From NCBI RefSeq assembly GCF_016909575.1, contig NZ_JAFBGA010000030.1, forward strand, positions 1-33,137: a DNA stretch of 33,137 nt, given 5' to 3'. A program made the position numbers and the translations under genes. Below are positions 8,193-17,187 of the stretch, piece after piece. Each line of letters opens with the position of its first letter. Position 1 is the first letter of the stretch. This DNA comes from Streptomyces sp. HB132. Lineage in GTDB: Bacteria; Actinomycetota; Actinomycetes; Streptomycetales; Streptomycetaceae. The notes under the pieces are model-generated. The model made no database searches. It was not told the origin of the DNA and worked only from the letters and a program-made list of their open reading frames with translations.

Positions 8193-10821
8193 ATGACTTC
8201 GATCGAGCGGACCGCGTATCCGCGGTTCAAGCGGCTGATCACCGCGCGCGAGCTGCATGTGTTCTTCACTCCGGGCGAGGAGGAGCGGGCCTGGGCTGAG
8301 GAGGTCACGGACTCCGACGAGCATCAGTTCGCGTTGCTGCTGGCGCTGAAGTCATATCAGCGGATGGGCTGCTTCCCGAAGCAGGAGGACGTGCCGGAGC
8401 AGGTCGTGGAGTTCGTGCGGCGCGTGGTGGAGCTGTCGCAGGGCACCTTGCCGGTGTACGCCTCGCAGCGGACCGCCAAGAGCCACCGCAGCCTGGTGCG
8501 CGAGCGGTGCGGCATGCGCTACGACGGGCCAGCGGCGCGCAAGGTGGCCGAGGAGACGATGCGGATCGAGGCGGCGTCGAAGAACAACCCGGCGGACTGA
8601 TCAACATCGCGTTGGAGAAGCTGGTCGAGGCCGGGCTGGAGATCCCGCGGTTCTCGACGCTGGACGCGATGGCGTCCGCGGTGCGGGCTGAGGTGAACGA
8701 GGAGATCCTGGCCGGGATCCGGGACCGGATGACGGCGGAGGAGCGGCGTGGGCTGCTGGGGTTGCCTGACGTGGTGGGGCTGGACCGCAAGACGCTGTTC
8801 AACGCGCTGAAGCAGAACCCTGGCCGGGCGACCTGGTCGAACTTCAAGCGGCTGAAGGGGCACCTGGAGTGGCTCGACAGTCTGGGCGACACCGCGAAGT
8901 GGCTCCAGGGGGTGGCGTCGGGGAAGGTCGCGGACTTTGCCGGCGAGGCGGAGGCCCAGGACGCCGCGACGCTGAGGGACTACACCGAGGACAAGCGTGT
9001 CGCGCTGATCGCGTGTCTGGCCGCGAAGGCGCGGATGCGTGCCCGCGACGACGTGGCCACGATGTTCTGCAAGCGGATGGCCGCGAAGGTGAAGAAGGCC
9101 CGTGACGAGTTAGAGGAGATCCGCCGCAAGCAGCAGGAGATCGTGGAGGCCCTGGTCGGCAACTACCGGATCCTGCTTCAGCAGGTCGACGTCGGCGGGC
9201 CCGCGCAGACGTCGCGGGCGCAGGCGGCCGCCATGACCAAACAGTCTCTGGACGCGCTGGAGGGCTTGGACGAGGAGTCCAGCGCCGAGGAGGTCGCGGG
9301 GCGGCTGGAGGGCCGGGTGTCGCCCGCGTTCCTGCTGCTGGCCGAGGGGCTGATGGTGCAGTCGAACGGTCTGGCCTCCGTGACGGCGGCGGTGGAGAAG
9401 TTCGGTGGGTTCGACGCGCAGTACGCCCAAATCGAGAGGGTCTCCGCCCACCACGGTGACAACTGGGAGGTGCTGTTGCACGGCGGCACCTGAAGGCGGA
9501 CCGGCCGGTGATGTTCGACCTGACCGACGTCATCGAGCTGAAGGCCACGAGCGAGGACGCAAGTGTCCTCGACGCCCTTGCGCACGCCAAGGCCCACCGG
9601 ACCCTGACTCGTGACTACATCCCGGACCGTGACGACCAGGGCCGGCCCGTCAGCATCTCCTTCGCTACGCAGAACTGGCAGAAGGTGATCCGGGACCGCC
9701 GCAGGCCCGGGTACTTCGTGCGCCGGCACTTCGAGGCGATGGTGTTCTGCTACCTCGCCGACGAGCTGCGGACCGGCGACGTCGCGGTGCTCGGCTCGGA
9801 GGAGTACGCCGACTGGTCCGAGCAGCTGCTGCCGTGGGAGACGGTGAAGGAGAAGCTGCCGGAGTACCTGGTGGAGGTCGGCCTGCGCGAGGCCGGGGAC
9901 ACCACGCCGTTCGACGGCCGCGCGCTGGTCGCCCAACTCCGCAGGCGGCTGACCCTGGCGGCGGCGAAGGCGGATGGCGAGTACCCGGAGAACGACGAGC
10001 TGTTCATCGATCCCGACTCGGGGGCGCCCAAGCTCAAGCCGCGTCGTGCTGAGAAGCCGCGCAAGAGCGCCGAGCGGCTGGAGCAGGCGATCAAGGAACG
10101 GATGCCGGAGCGGCCGCTGCTGGGCATCGTGGCGCGCACGGCGTACTGGATCGAGTGGTGGCACCGGTTCGGGCCGGCCTCCGGCAACGACCCGAAGCTG
10201 AAGGACACGGTCGGCCGGTACGTGATCACGACGTTCGTGAAGGGCACGAACCTGACCTTCGCCGAGGCCGCCCGGCACATCGCAGGGGTGACCGGCCATG
10301 AGCTTTCGATCGCCGCCCGGCGGCACGCGACCACGGCAAAGCTGAACGAGGCGATCACCGACGTGGTGAACGCGCACGCCCAGCTCGACATGTCCCGTGC
10401 GTGGGGCAGCGGCACCACCGCCGCGGCCGACGGCACCCACATGGACACCTACCTGGACAACCTGCTCGCCGAGACGTCTGTGCGGTACGGGGCGGTGGGC
10501 GGCATCGCGTACCACCACGTCTCGGACCTGTACATCGCGCTGTTCACGCACTTCGTGCCGTGCGGTGTCTGGGAGGCCGTCTACATCATCGAGGGCCTGC
10601 TGAAGAACATCTCCGAGGTGCAGCCGACCACGGTTCACGCCGACACCCAGGGCCAGAGCTACCCGGTCTTTTCCCTGGCCTACTTGCTGGGCATCGACCT
10701 GATGCCCAGAATCCGCAACTGGAAGGACCTGCTGTTCTTCCGCCCGAGCCGGACCACGGGTTACGAGCACATCGACGCGCTGTTCGGCGAGGTGGGCCGC
10801 AACGTCATCGAGCGGAGGTAG
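8193..10821 (+). pseudogene. tnpA: Tn3-family transposase TnpA, two frameshifts and truncated C terminus
   Basis: Three consecutive frames make one Tn3-type transposase. The first (8193-8600) is the DUF4158-type N-terminal domain (ELHVFFTPGEEERAWAEEV). A one-base loss near 8595 moves to the second (GLINIALEKLVEAGLEIPRF to 9493). A shift near 9484 moves to the third (RHLKADRPVMFDLTDVIEL to 10821), which has AAADGTHMDTYLDNLLAE and VHADTQGQSYPVF with the first two catalytic aspartates. The frame ends after HIDALFGEVGRNVIERR; the family normally continues about 200 residues with the catalytic glutamate. The enzyme should be dead. The minus-strand exporter genes begin right after, as if cargo replaced the tail. 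Confidence 0.9.
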
Positions 10822-10836
10822 CCCGCTGAGCCGGTC

Positions 10837-11700
10837 TCAGACATCCCGGCGCCGCACGACCATCACAGCAACGGCCACCGAGACGAGCGCCCAGGCCGCG
10901 AGTGCGATCCAGGAGCCCGTGATCGTGGCCGGATATTCGCCCAGGCTGGTGTGGCCGTCGGGGTTCAGCGACAGCCGGGCCTGCGCGGCCAGCGGCAGGT
11001 GGTTGCCGATCTCCTTCAAGAGCCGGTACCTCTCGCCACCGAAGAGCATGGGCAGGATGAAGAGCATCCCCACGACGGCGACGATTGAGGCCGTGGCGTG
11101 TCTCAGGACGGAGCCGAGCGCCATGCCGATGAGCGCGCAGACCGGGATGACCAGCGCGTATGCAGTGACGGCCCGCAGGCAGCCGGGGTCGTGAATGGAG
11201 AGTCCGACGTGGCGGGAGGCGAGCATCGCGTTGGTGGTGAGAAACGACGTCACGGAGACGATCACACCAAGGACGAGCGTGATCGCCGCGACGAGGACCA
11301 CCTTGGCCGTGATCACCGCGCGCCGGTCGGGGACGGCGGCGAGCGTGGTGCGGATCATTCCGGTGGCGTACTCGCCGAAGACCGTGATGGCGCCGAAGCT
11401 GGCCGCGGCCAGTGCCATGACGCTGGCGGCGATGCTGCCCAGGCCGTGGAACAGCGGGTCGTACTTGTAGGGCGGGAGGCCGGGTAGTGGGGGATGCGGC
11501 TGGTCGATGTACGTCAGGTCGGAGTGGACGGCGTTCACGTTGATCGCGATGGCGACGACGGCGCTGAGGGCGAGCACCCAGTAGGTCGACCGTAGGGACC
11601 GCATCTTGATCCACTCGGAGGAGAGCAGGTGGACGAACCTGGCCACCGGTTCGGCGGCGCTCTCGGACGGCCGGGTGCCGGAGAACATGGTGGCGCTCAT
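10837..11700 (-). CDS. ABC-2 type exporter permease, 287 aa
   Basis: Six hydrophobic segments follow a short cytoplasmic start (LLSSEWIKMRSLRSTYWVLA opens the first). Conserved ABC-2 features include FGAITVFGEYATGMIRTTLA after the second segment. It is the membrane partner of the ATPase encoded upstream; ATG 11700 overlaps that gene's stop (ATGA). Known relatives form homodimeric exporters for antibiotics, lipids or peptides, but the sequence does not reveal the substrate. It ends 15 bp from the broken tnpA, convergent with it. Confidence 0.88.
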   Translation of the reverse strand: MSATMFSGTRPSESAAEPVARFVHLLSSEWIKMRSLRSTYWVLALSAVVAIAINVNAVHSDLTYIDQPHPPLPGLPPYKYDPLFHGLGSIAASVMALAAASFGAITVFGEYATGMIRTTLAAVPDRRAVITAKVVLVAAITLVLGVIVSVTSFLTTNAMLASRHVGLSIHDPGCLRAVTAYALVIPVCALIGMALGSVLRHATASIVAVVGMLFILPMLFGGERYRLLKEIGNHLPLAAQARLSLNPDGHTSLGEYPATITGSWIALAAWALVSVAVAVMVVRRRDV

Positions 11701-12608
11701 CGGGCTTCTCCTGCGAGGTATTCGACGCTGTCGGCGGTGAGGGACATGAACGCCGACTCCAGGGACGAGGTGTGGGAGGCGAGCTCGTGCAGCACGATGC
11801 AATGCCGGTGGGCGAGATTGCCGATCCGCTCCGCGGTCAGGCCGGTGACCCGGCCCGCCTGGTCGCTCTCGCGGCGCACCGACGCACCCTCGGCGATCAG
11901 CAGGGCCTCCAGGGCCGCCAGGTCGGGCGTGTGCACGGTCACGCCCAGGGAGGCGTGGCGGGCTGAGAAGTCCTCCAGGCTCTCGTCGGCGATCAGCCGG
12001 CCCTGGCCGATGACGATGAGCCGGTCGGCGGTGTGCTCCATCTCGGCCATCATGTGACTGGAGACGAACACGGTGCGGCCCTCGGACGCCAGCCGGCGAA
12101 AGAGGCCACGCACCCACAGCACGCCCTCGGGGTCCAGACCATTCAGAGGCTCGTCGAACAGCAGCACCGGCGGATCGCCGAGCAGGGCGCCCGCGATGCC
12201 CAGACGCTGCTTCATCCCGAGGGAGAACCCTCCGATCCGGCGCCGCGCCGCCTTGGCCAGCCCGACCTCCTGGAGGACCTCGTCCACGCGGGCCGGCGGG
12301 ATGCGGTTGCTGCGGGCCAGGGCGGACAGGTGTGCCTGTGCGGTGCGTCCGCCGTGGACATCCTGGGCGTCCAACAGCGCGCCGACGTGACGCAGTCCAC
12401 GCGGGCGGTGCGAGAAGGGAACCCCGTCCACGGTGACGGCCCCGCTGGTGGGGGCGTTCAGGCCCAGGATCATCCGCAGTGTGGTGGACTTGCCTGCGCC
12501 GTTCGGGCCGAGGAAGCCGGTGACCTTGCCCGGTTCCACAGTGAAGGTCAGGTTGCCTACGGCGACGGTGTCGCCGTACCGCTTGGTCAGCCGGGTGGAT
12601 TCGATCAT
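11697..12608 (-). CDS. ABC exporter ATP-binding protein, 303 aa
   Basis: This is a DrrA/BcrA-type nucleotide-binding subunit. Walker A is GPNGAGKST (residues 34-42), the signature FSLGMKQ (128-134), Walker B VLLFDEPLNGLD (from 148) and the switch histidine is in FVSSH (185). The start chosen is ATG 12608 (MIESTRLTKRYG), which matches family starts; an in-frame ATG at 12659 would add 17 residues. It is the first gene of the exporter operon and diverges from the sensor kinase at 12741. Linkage to a two-component system is usual for drug- or cell-envelope-stress exporters; that role here is inferred. Confidence 0.9.
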   Translation of the reverse strand: MIESTRLTKRYGDTVAVGNLTFTVEPGKVTGFLGPNGAGKSTTLRMILGLNAPTSGAVTVDGVPFSHRPRGLRHVGALLDAQDVHGGRTAQAHLSALARSNRIPPARVDEVLQEVGLAKAARRRIGGFSLGMKQRLGIAGALLGDPPVLLFDEPLNGLDPEGVLWVRGLFRRLASEGRTVFVSSHMMAEMEHTADRLIVIGQGRLIADESLEDFSARHASLGVTVHTPDLAALEALLIAEGASVRRESDQAGRVTGLTAERIGNLAHRHCIVLHELASHTSSLESAFMSLTADSVEYLAGEAR

Positions 12609-12652
12609 GGGTCCAGGCTGCCGGGGAGGACAAGGAGCGGGCATCGGCCGGT

Positions 12653-12670
12653 GGTTCACACTTGTGAGCC
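12653..12670. promoter_or_regulatory. Inverted repeat between exporter and sensor genes, candidate operator
   Basis: GGTTCACA-CT-TGTGAGCC is an inverted repeat with one mismatch, in the 132-bp divergent gap between the ATPase (12608) and histidine kinase (12741) starts. It is a plausible binding site for the response regulator encoded at 13907. This rests on position and symmetry only. Confidence 0.4.
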
Positions 12671-12740
12671 CTGCTGGTAGCCCGGGGGACTAAGCCCGTG
12701 GGCCAATGCCCCGATGGGAGCGCGTCGATAGGATCGACTG

Positions 12741-13910
12741 ATGATCGCCACCCCCCATCCACCCCTGCTCAAACGCGTGCCACCGGGTGTGTGGGTGGCG
12801 GCCTTCTGGTCGACCCTCATCCTGGTACGCACGCTCCAACGGCCGGACGAACTGCAGCGTCTGCTCCGGTACCACGGCAACATCGAGGACGCACCGCTGC
12901 TGGTCACCGCCGTCGTCACGACCCTGGGCGCGCTGCTGCTGTTCCGCGCACCGCTGGCGGCCGTGGCCATCGCGCTCGCGGGCGCCGTGTTCTCGCTCGG
13001 GATGGAGGTGCGGGCGACGCCGGTCGTGCTCTTCCTGTTGGCCGACGCGGCCGTGGGCTACACCGCGGCGACCTGCTCACGGCGGGTCTCGGTCCTCGCG
13101 GCCGTGCTCCCGGTCGGCGTGCTGGCCGCGTATACGGTCTGGCGGCTGGGAAGCGGGTACGCCTTCAACCTCTCGGTGCCGGCCGCCCTTGCGTCGACCG
13201 TCGTCATCGCCTGGCTGATCGGCAACACGATCCATCAGAACCGGGCACACGCGGACACGGTTCGCGCCCAGGCCACGCAGCAGGCGGTCACGGCCGAGCG
13301 GCTGCGGATCGCCCGGGAGCTGCACGACATGGTCGCCCACAACATCGGCATCATCGCCATCCAGGCAGGCGTGGGCAGCCTGGTCATGGACACCCAGCCC
13401 GCCGAGACGCGCAAAGCGCTGGATGCTATCGAGGCCACCAGCAGGGAAACCCTCGCCGGCCTGCGGCGGATGCTCGGCGCACTGCGCCGGAGTGACCAGG
13501 AGTCCGCGCCGCTGGATCCGCTCCCTGGTCTGGCCGCCCTCGGTGAGCTGGTCGGGAAGACCGCGGCCGCCGGGGTCCGGGTCGACGTCCGGTGGCGGGG
13601 GGAACGTCGCGACCTGCCCTCCGATGTCGACCTGGCGGCCTTCCGTATCGTCCAGGAGGCGGTCACCAACGTCGTGCGGCATTCCGGCACCCGGGACTGC
13701 AGCGTCACGGTCGACTACCGCCCTGACGAACTGGCCATCGATATCGTCGACCTCGGCTCGGGCGGCACCGTCGCAGAATCCGGATACGGCATCGCCGGAA
13801 TGCGCGAACGGGTCAGTCTGCTGCACGGCGAGTTCAGCGCCGGGCCGCGTCCGGAAGGCGGCTTCCGCGTGGCAGCTCGGCTTCCGGTGTCTGTGGAGGC
13901 AGGCCGATGA
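12741..13910 (+). CDS. NarL-type sensor histidine kinase, 389 aa
   Basis: The N-terminal half has about five or six hydrophobic segments (DUF7134-like sensor). A HisKA_3 dimerisation domain follows with the phosphoacceptor at His195 in RIARELHDMVAHNIGIIAIQ, then an HATPase domain with the N box FRIVQEAVTNVVRHSGT and a G box near GYGIAGMRERV. It autophosphorylates and passes phosphate to the response regulator, whose ATG overlaps its stop. ATG 12741 is the first start. The stimulus is unknown, but linkage to the divergent exporter suggests it senses the exported compound or envelope stress. Confidence 0.92.
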   Translation: MIATPHPPLLKRVPPGVWVAAFWSTLILVRTLQRPDELQRLLRYHGNIEDAPLLVTAVVTTLGALLLFRAPLAAVAIALAGAVFSLGMEVRATPVVLFLLADAAVGYTAATCSRRVSVLAAVLPVGVLAAYTVWRLGSGYAFNLSVPAALASTVVIAWLIGNTIHQNRAHADTVRAQATQQAVTAERLRIARELHDMVAHNIGIIAIQAGVGSLVMDTQPAETRKALDAIEATSRETLAGLRRMLGALRRSDQESAPLDPLPGLAALGELVGKTAAAGVRVDVRWRGERRDLPSDVDLAAFRIVQEAVTNVVRHSGTRDCSVTVDYRPDELAIDIVDLGSGGTVAESGYGIAGMRERVSLLHGEFSAGPRPEGGFRVAARLPVSVEAGR

Positions 13911-14569
13911 TCCGTGTCGTTCTGGTCGACGACCAGCCCCTGATCCGTTCCGGCTTGTGCGTTCTCATCGCAGACACCCACGACCTGGAGGTAGCAGGGG
14001 AGGCCGGGGACGGTGCCGAGGCGGTAGAACTGGTTCAACGGCTCCGGCCGGACGTCGCTATCATGGACATCCGCATGCCCGGTACGGACGGCATCGAGGC
14101 CACCCGCCGGATCAACGCGGATCCGGAGTCGAAGACCCGCGTCCTCATCCTCACTACCTTCGACGGCGACGAGTACGTCTATGGCGCGCTTCGCGCCGGA
14201 GCGAGCGGCTTCCTCGTCAAGGACATGCCGCTGAAGACCATCCTCGACGGGGTCAGGGTCGTCGCCGCCGGAGATGCCCTCATAGCTCCGAGCGTCACCC
14301 GTCGTCTCATCGAGGAGTTCGCGGCACGGCCCGAACCCACCGCCACTACCCGCCGGGCGGTGGTCGACGGCATCACCGACCGGGAACGAGAGGTCCTGAC
14401 CCTCGTCGGCCGCGGCCTGTCCAACGCCGAGATCGCCGAAGAGCTCACCATCAGCGTGGCAACCGCCAAGGCCCACCTCGCACGGCTCTTCACGAAACTC
14501 GACGCACGTGACCGGGTGCAGCTCGTCATCCTCGCCTACGAGATCGGCCTGGTCGCGCCCCCACGGTGA
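13907..14569 (+). CDS. NarL/LuxR-family response regulator, 220 aa
   Basis: The receiver domain (1-120) has the acidic pair VDDQ, phosphoacceptor Asp54 in AIMDIRMPG, Thr84 and Lys105 (FLVKDMP). A LuxR-type helix-turn-helix occupies about 150-215 (ITDREREVLTLVGRGLSNAE, then ISVATAKAHLARLFTKL). The 4-bp ATGA overlap with the kinase gene shows one operon. It probably controls the divergent exporter through the 12653-12670 repeat. Full length for the family, no damage seen. Confidence 0.93.
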   Translation: MIRVVLVDDQPLIRSGLCVLIADTHDLEVAGEAGDGAEAVELVQRLRPDVAIMDIRMPGTDGIEATRRINADPESKTRVLILTTFDGDEYVYGALRAGASGFLVKDMPLKTILDGVRVVAAGDALIAPSVTRRLIEEFAARPEPTATTRRAVVDGITDREREVLTLVGRGLSNAEIAEELTISVATAKAHLARLFTKLDARDRVQLVILAYEIGLVAPPR

Positions 14570-14654
14570 GGTATGCCCGCGTGAGCAGGCCAGCGACGGG
14601 CCACCCTACGGCGGCGATGAAGATCGCGGTAGCGGGCCCAAGGAAGCACCCCAG

Positions 14655-14729
14655 AGCCTTCAAAAACTCCTTCAAAAACCTAGACGGTTCAACAACCCTC
14701 GGTCGCCGTTTTCTGACAGGATTCCGGGC
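14655..14729. promoter_or_regulatory. Candidate res site upstream of the resolvase
   Basis: This comparatively AT-rich gap lies directly before the resolvase start. It has a direct repeat CCTTCAAAAAC (14657 and 14668) and the segment CGCCGTTTTCTGACAGG. Tn3-family res sites lie next to tnpR, so position favours it, but I could not define three clear subsites. Confidence 0.35.
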
Positions 14730-15398
14730 GTGAGCACGCCACTTGAAGACGCTCAGTTCGAACTCCTGGGCGCCGAGCCCGCCGTCAGCACTGAGATCCG
14801 CATCGGATACGCACGGGTGTCCACCGGTGGACAGAAGCTCGACCGCCAGCTCGATGCCCTCACCGCGGTCGGCTGCCGCCGGATCTTCGCCGACAAGAAG
14901 TCGGGGAAGAACGACCTGCGGCGCGAGCTGAAGGCGTGCCACGCCTTCCTCGCCGCCGGCGACACCCTGGTGGTGCCCGCCCTCGACCGCTACGGCCGTT
15001 CCTTGCAGGACCTGATCGCGATGGTCGGCGAACTGCGCAAGCGGGAGATCGGCTTCACCTCGCTGCACGAGCGGCTCGACACCACCACCCCCGGCGGTCG
15101 GCTGGTGTTCCACGTCTTCGCCGCGCTGGCGGAGTTCATCCGCGAGCTGATCGTCTCCGGCACCCGCGAGGGCCTGGCCGCCGCCCGCGCCCGGGGGAAG
15201 GTCGGCGGCCGGCCCAGCGTCGTCAATGCGGACATCATCCGGGCCGCCCGCGACATGCTGCCCAACCCCGACCACTCGATCACCTCGATCGCCAAGCTCC
15301 TCGGGGTGAGCCCCGGCACGCTCTACAACCACATCCCGGACCTGCAGGAGCTGAGGGCCAGCCGCATTCCGGCCCAGGTCGAAGCGGGCAGTCGCTGA
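14730..15398 (+). CDS. tnpR: Tn3-family serine resolvase, 222 aa
   Basis: The serine recombinase catalytic domain opens RIGYARVSTGGQKLDRQ with the nucleophile Ser31. It continues VPALDRYGRSLQDLIAMVG and LVFHVFAALAEFIRELIVSG TREGL, and ends with a helix-turn-helix (SITSIAKLLGVSPGTLYNHI). It resolves cointegrates formed in replicative transposition. GTG 14730 is chosen; starts further upstream would run back into the response-regulator gene. Length is a little over the usual 185-200 because of an N-terminal extension. It looks intact, unlike tnpA of the same element. Confidence 0.93.
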   Translation: MSTPLEDAQFELLGAEPAVSTEIRIGYARVSTGGQKLDRQLDALTAVGCRRIFADKKSGKNDLRRELKACHAFLAAGDTLVVPALDRYGRSLQDLIAMVGELRKREIGFTSLHERLDTTTPGGRLVFHVFAALAEFIRELIVSGTREGLAAARARGKVGGRPSVVNADIIRAARDMLPNPDHSITSIAKLLGVSPGTLYNHIPDLQELRASRIPAQVEAGSR

Positions 15399-15554
15399 TC
15401 CCCGGCGAGCACCGGCTCAAGGGCGGGGCCCCCTGCTCGGCGCCGACGAGCCCGGCCTGCCTGGGCCCTTTGGAGCCTCGACCGATCAGGACGGCCACGA
15501 AGACGAGCACGACCCGGCCGAGGACGCTTTCGTCGAACCGCACTGCTGATTCGC

Positions 15555-15600
15555 CAAGATCATCCCACTGCCCCTTTTGGGCTCACCTTGGCTGGACCCC
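15555..15600 (-). repeat. Tn3-family right terminal inverted repeat
   Basis: This is the partner of 7992-8037, followed directly by the second copy of the CTGTG target duplication (15601-15605). Confidence 0.93.
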
Positions 15601-15605
15601 CTGTG

Positions 15606-15831
15606 CGGCCAGGCGCCGCTCCTCCTCCCGCCACCGGCGAGAGCCCAACACTTCCTTGAGATCCTTCAGCTGGGCCCGCTGCTCCCGGGTCTCGCCCGGG
15701 GGCGCCTGTGAAGCCTGATGCCAGGCCCACTCGAACAGGTTCGCTGCCTTGGTCACGTCAATGCGGTCGATCGCACGCTGCAGTTCGGTGAGCGTGCCGT
15801 TCAGCGAGCGACGCATCATCGCGATATCCAT
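15606..15831 (-). pseudogene. 5' part of the host gene split by the Tn3-family element
   Basis: ATG 15831 begins MDIAMMRRSLNGTLTELQRA, a helical N-terminal region that continues through RWREEERRLAAQ to the CTGTG duplication. In the present sequence the frame runs into the transposon end and stops at 15583. Removing the element joins this to 7986-7387 in frame. The IS at 15840-17180 begins 9 bp upstream of the ATG, so the native promoter and ribosome site have also been displaced. Confidence 0.88.
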
Positions 15832-15906
15832 CGCGCTAAGAACTCCTAACGAAATGATCTTCGAGGTGGTTGGATCACTCCGGGGCCGTTGATCTGGGGG
15901 TGCGGA

Positions 15907-16742
15907 GTGGCTCGGCGGAAGCCGTGGGACGTCGATGACGAGCTGTGGGCGGTGATCGAGCCGCTACTGCCGAAGATCGAACGTCGCACTCGTCATCCCG
16001 GACGGAAGCGGCATCCGGACCGGCTGGTGTTCCAGGGCATCCTGTTCGTCCTGCATATCGGGATCGCCTGGGAACACCTGCCGCAGGAACTCGGCTTCGG
16101 TTCGGGCATGACGTGCTGGCGACGCCTGGCCGAGTGGACCGAGGTCGGCGTGTGGCCCCGGCTTCACGAAGCGCTCTTGGCCAAGCTCCGCAGCGCGGAC
16201 GCCCTGGACTTCTCCGCGGCGGCCGTCGACGGCTCCCACATCAGAGCATTAAAAGGGGCACCAAAACGGGACGAAGCCCTGTCGACCGGGGCAGGACGGG
16301 CAGCAAGCACCACCTGATCACGGACGCCACCGGCATCCCGCTCGCCGTCACCCTCACCGGTGGCAACCGCAACGACGTCACCCAGCTCATCCCGCTGCTC
16401 CAGGCAGTGCCGCCCGTGCGGGGCAAGCGTGGCCGACCTCGGCGCCGCCCCGACGTCGTGCTCGGTGACCGCGGCTACGACCACGACAAGTACCGCCGCC
16501 TCGTCCGCGCGCTCGGCGTGAAGCCGCTGATCGCGCGACGTGGCACTGAACACGGCTCCGGACTCGGCACTCAACGCTGGGTTGTCGAGCGCGCCTTCGC
16601 CCACCTGCACTGGTTCCGCCGCCTACGGATCCGCTGGGAGATCCGCGACGACATCCACGAGGCCTTCCTCACCCTGGGATGCGCACTCATCTGCTGGCGA
16701 CGCCTGTCACAGCCGACCCGATCCCTCGCCCTTTCGCAGTAG
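15907..16742 (+). CDS. IS5-family transposase made by -1 frameshifting
   Basis: The first frame (GTG 15907 to the stop at 16317) has the DUF4096 N-terminal domain (ARRKPWDVDDELWAVIEPLL) and the first catalytic Asp in AAVDGSHIRALK. The second frame supplies RGTKTGRSPVDRGRTGSKHH, VVLGDRGYDHDKY with the second Asp and QRWVVERAFAHLHWFRRLR with the Glu. The frames meet at TTAAAAGGGG (16249-16258), where tRNA-Lys on AAA can slip back one base to give ALKRGTKTG. Such arrangements are standard in this IS group, so it is probably functional rather than broken. Confidence 0.85.
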
Positions 16743-17111
16743 CCATTCCCGGACCGAAGCAGCTTGGTCAAGGAGTCGTCTGACCTGCATTCCCTCTTCG
16801 CGTGAGGTCATCTTGGGCAGCGGGGTGAAGTCGTCGGGGATCACGTCCAGCCAGCTCACCACGCGGTCTCCCGTACACAGAGTGATCAGCAGTTCCCACC
16901 GCACGTGATCGGGAACGTCAGGGCGGTGGGACAGGGTGTGCCACAAGGCCGGCCACAGATAGTGGGTGCCGCCGGGCGCCGCATTCGCCCGCACCCACGT
17001 CGGGTCCAACCGCTGGCTCAGGCCAAGGTCACCCGCCCGCTCTTCCAGCCGGAACAGCGAGGCCGAATCGATGACCTTCACCTCGCGTGGCAGCGGCCGC
17101 TCAACGTCCAT
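16707..17111 (-). CDS. Passenger protein inside the IS5-family element, 134 aa
   Basis: ATG 17111 starts MDVERPLPREVKVIDSASLF. The product is rich in Trp, Arg and Leu (GGTHYLWPALWHTLSHRPDV, then WELLITLCTGDRVVSWLDVI) and ends LREWLL-like in VREWLLRKGEGSGRL. There is no membrane segment and I do not recognise the family. It converges on the transposase gene, overlapping its last 36 bp. It fills the space between transposase and right terminal repeat, so it travels with the element. A role in transposition control is only a guess. Confidence 0.6.
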   Translation of the reverse strand: MDVERPLPREVKVIDSASLFRLEERAGDLGLSQRLDPTWVRANAAPGGTHYLWPALWHTLSHRPDVPDHVRWELLITLCTGDRVVSWLDVIPDDFTPLPKMTSREEGMQVRRLLDQAASVREWLLRKGEGSGRL

Positions 17112-17187
17112 CGCCCCATGCTGCCCGACAGCACCTCACGTCGGGCAACCGACCCCAAAGAGTCATTCCGTTAGGAGTTCTAACGAG

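Larger units (their letters stand above)
7992..15600. mobile_element. Tn3-family transposon, 7609 bp, with ABC/two-component cargo
   Basis: The ends are inverted repeats of 46 bp with two mismatches, starting GGGGTCCAGCCAAGGTGAGC (7992-8037 and 15555-15600). They are flanked by a perfect 5-bp direct repeat CTGTG (7987-7991 and 15601-15605); 5-bp duplications and GGGG-starting ends are Tn3-family hallmarks. Inside, in order: a broken tnpA, ABC permease and ATPase (minus), histidine kinase and response regulator (plus), and a serine resolvase (plus). The cargo sits between the truncated tnpA and the resolvase gene. With tnpA defective, any present movement would need transposase from elsewhere. 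Confidence 0.93.
15840..17180. mobile_element. IS5-family element with passenger ORF, about 1341 bp
   Basis: The imperfect terminal repeats start GAACTCCTAACGAAATGATC on the left, matched by the reverse complement of 17161-17180 with a few differences. They are flanked by a 3-bp direct repeat TAA (15837-15839 and 17181-17183), in line with short TNA-type duplications in the IS5 family. Inside are a two-frame transposase (plus) and a convergent 134-aa ORF (minus). The length exceeds the roughly 850-950 bp usual for two-frame IS5 elements, and the surplus equals the extra ORF. Confidence 0.8.
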
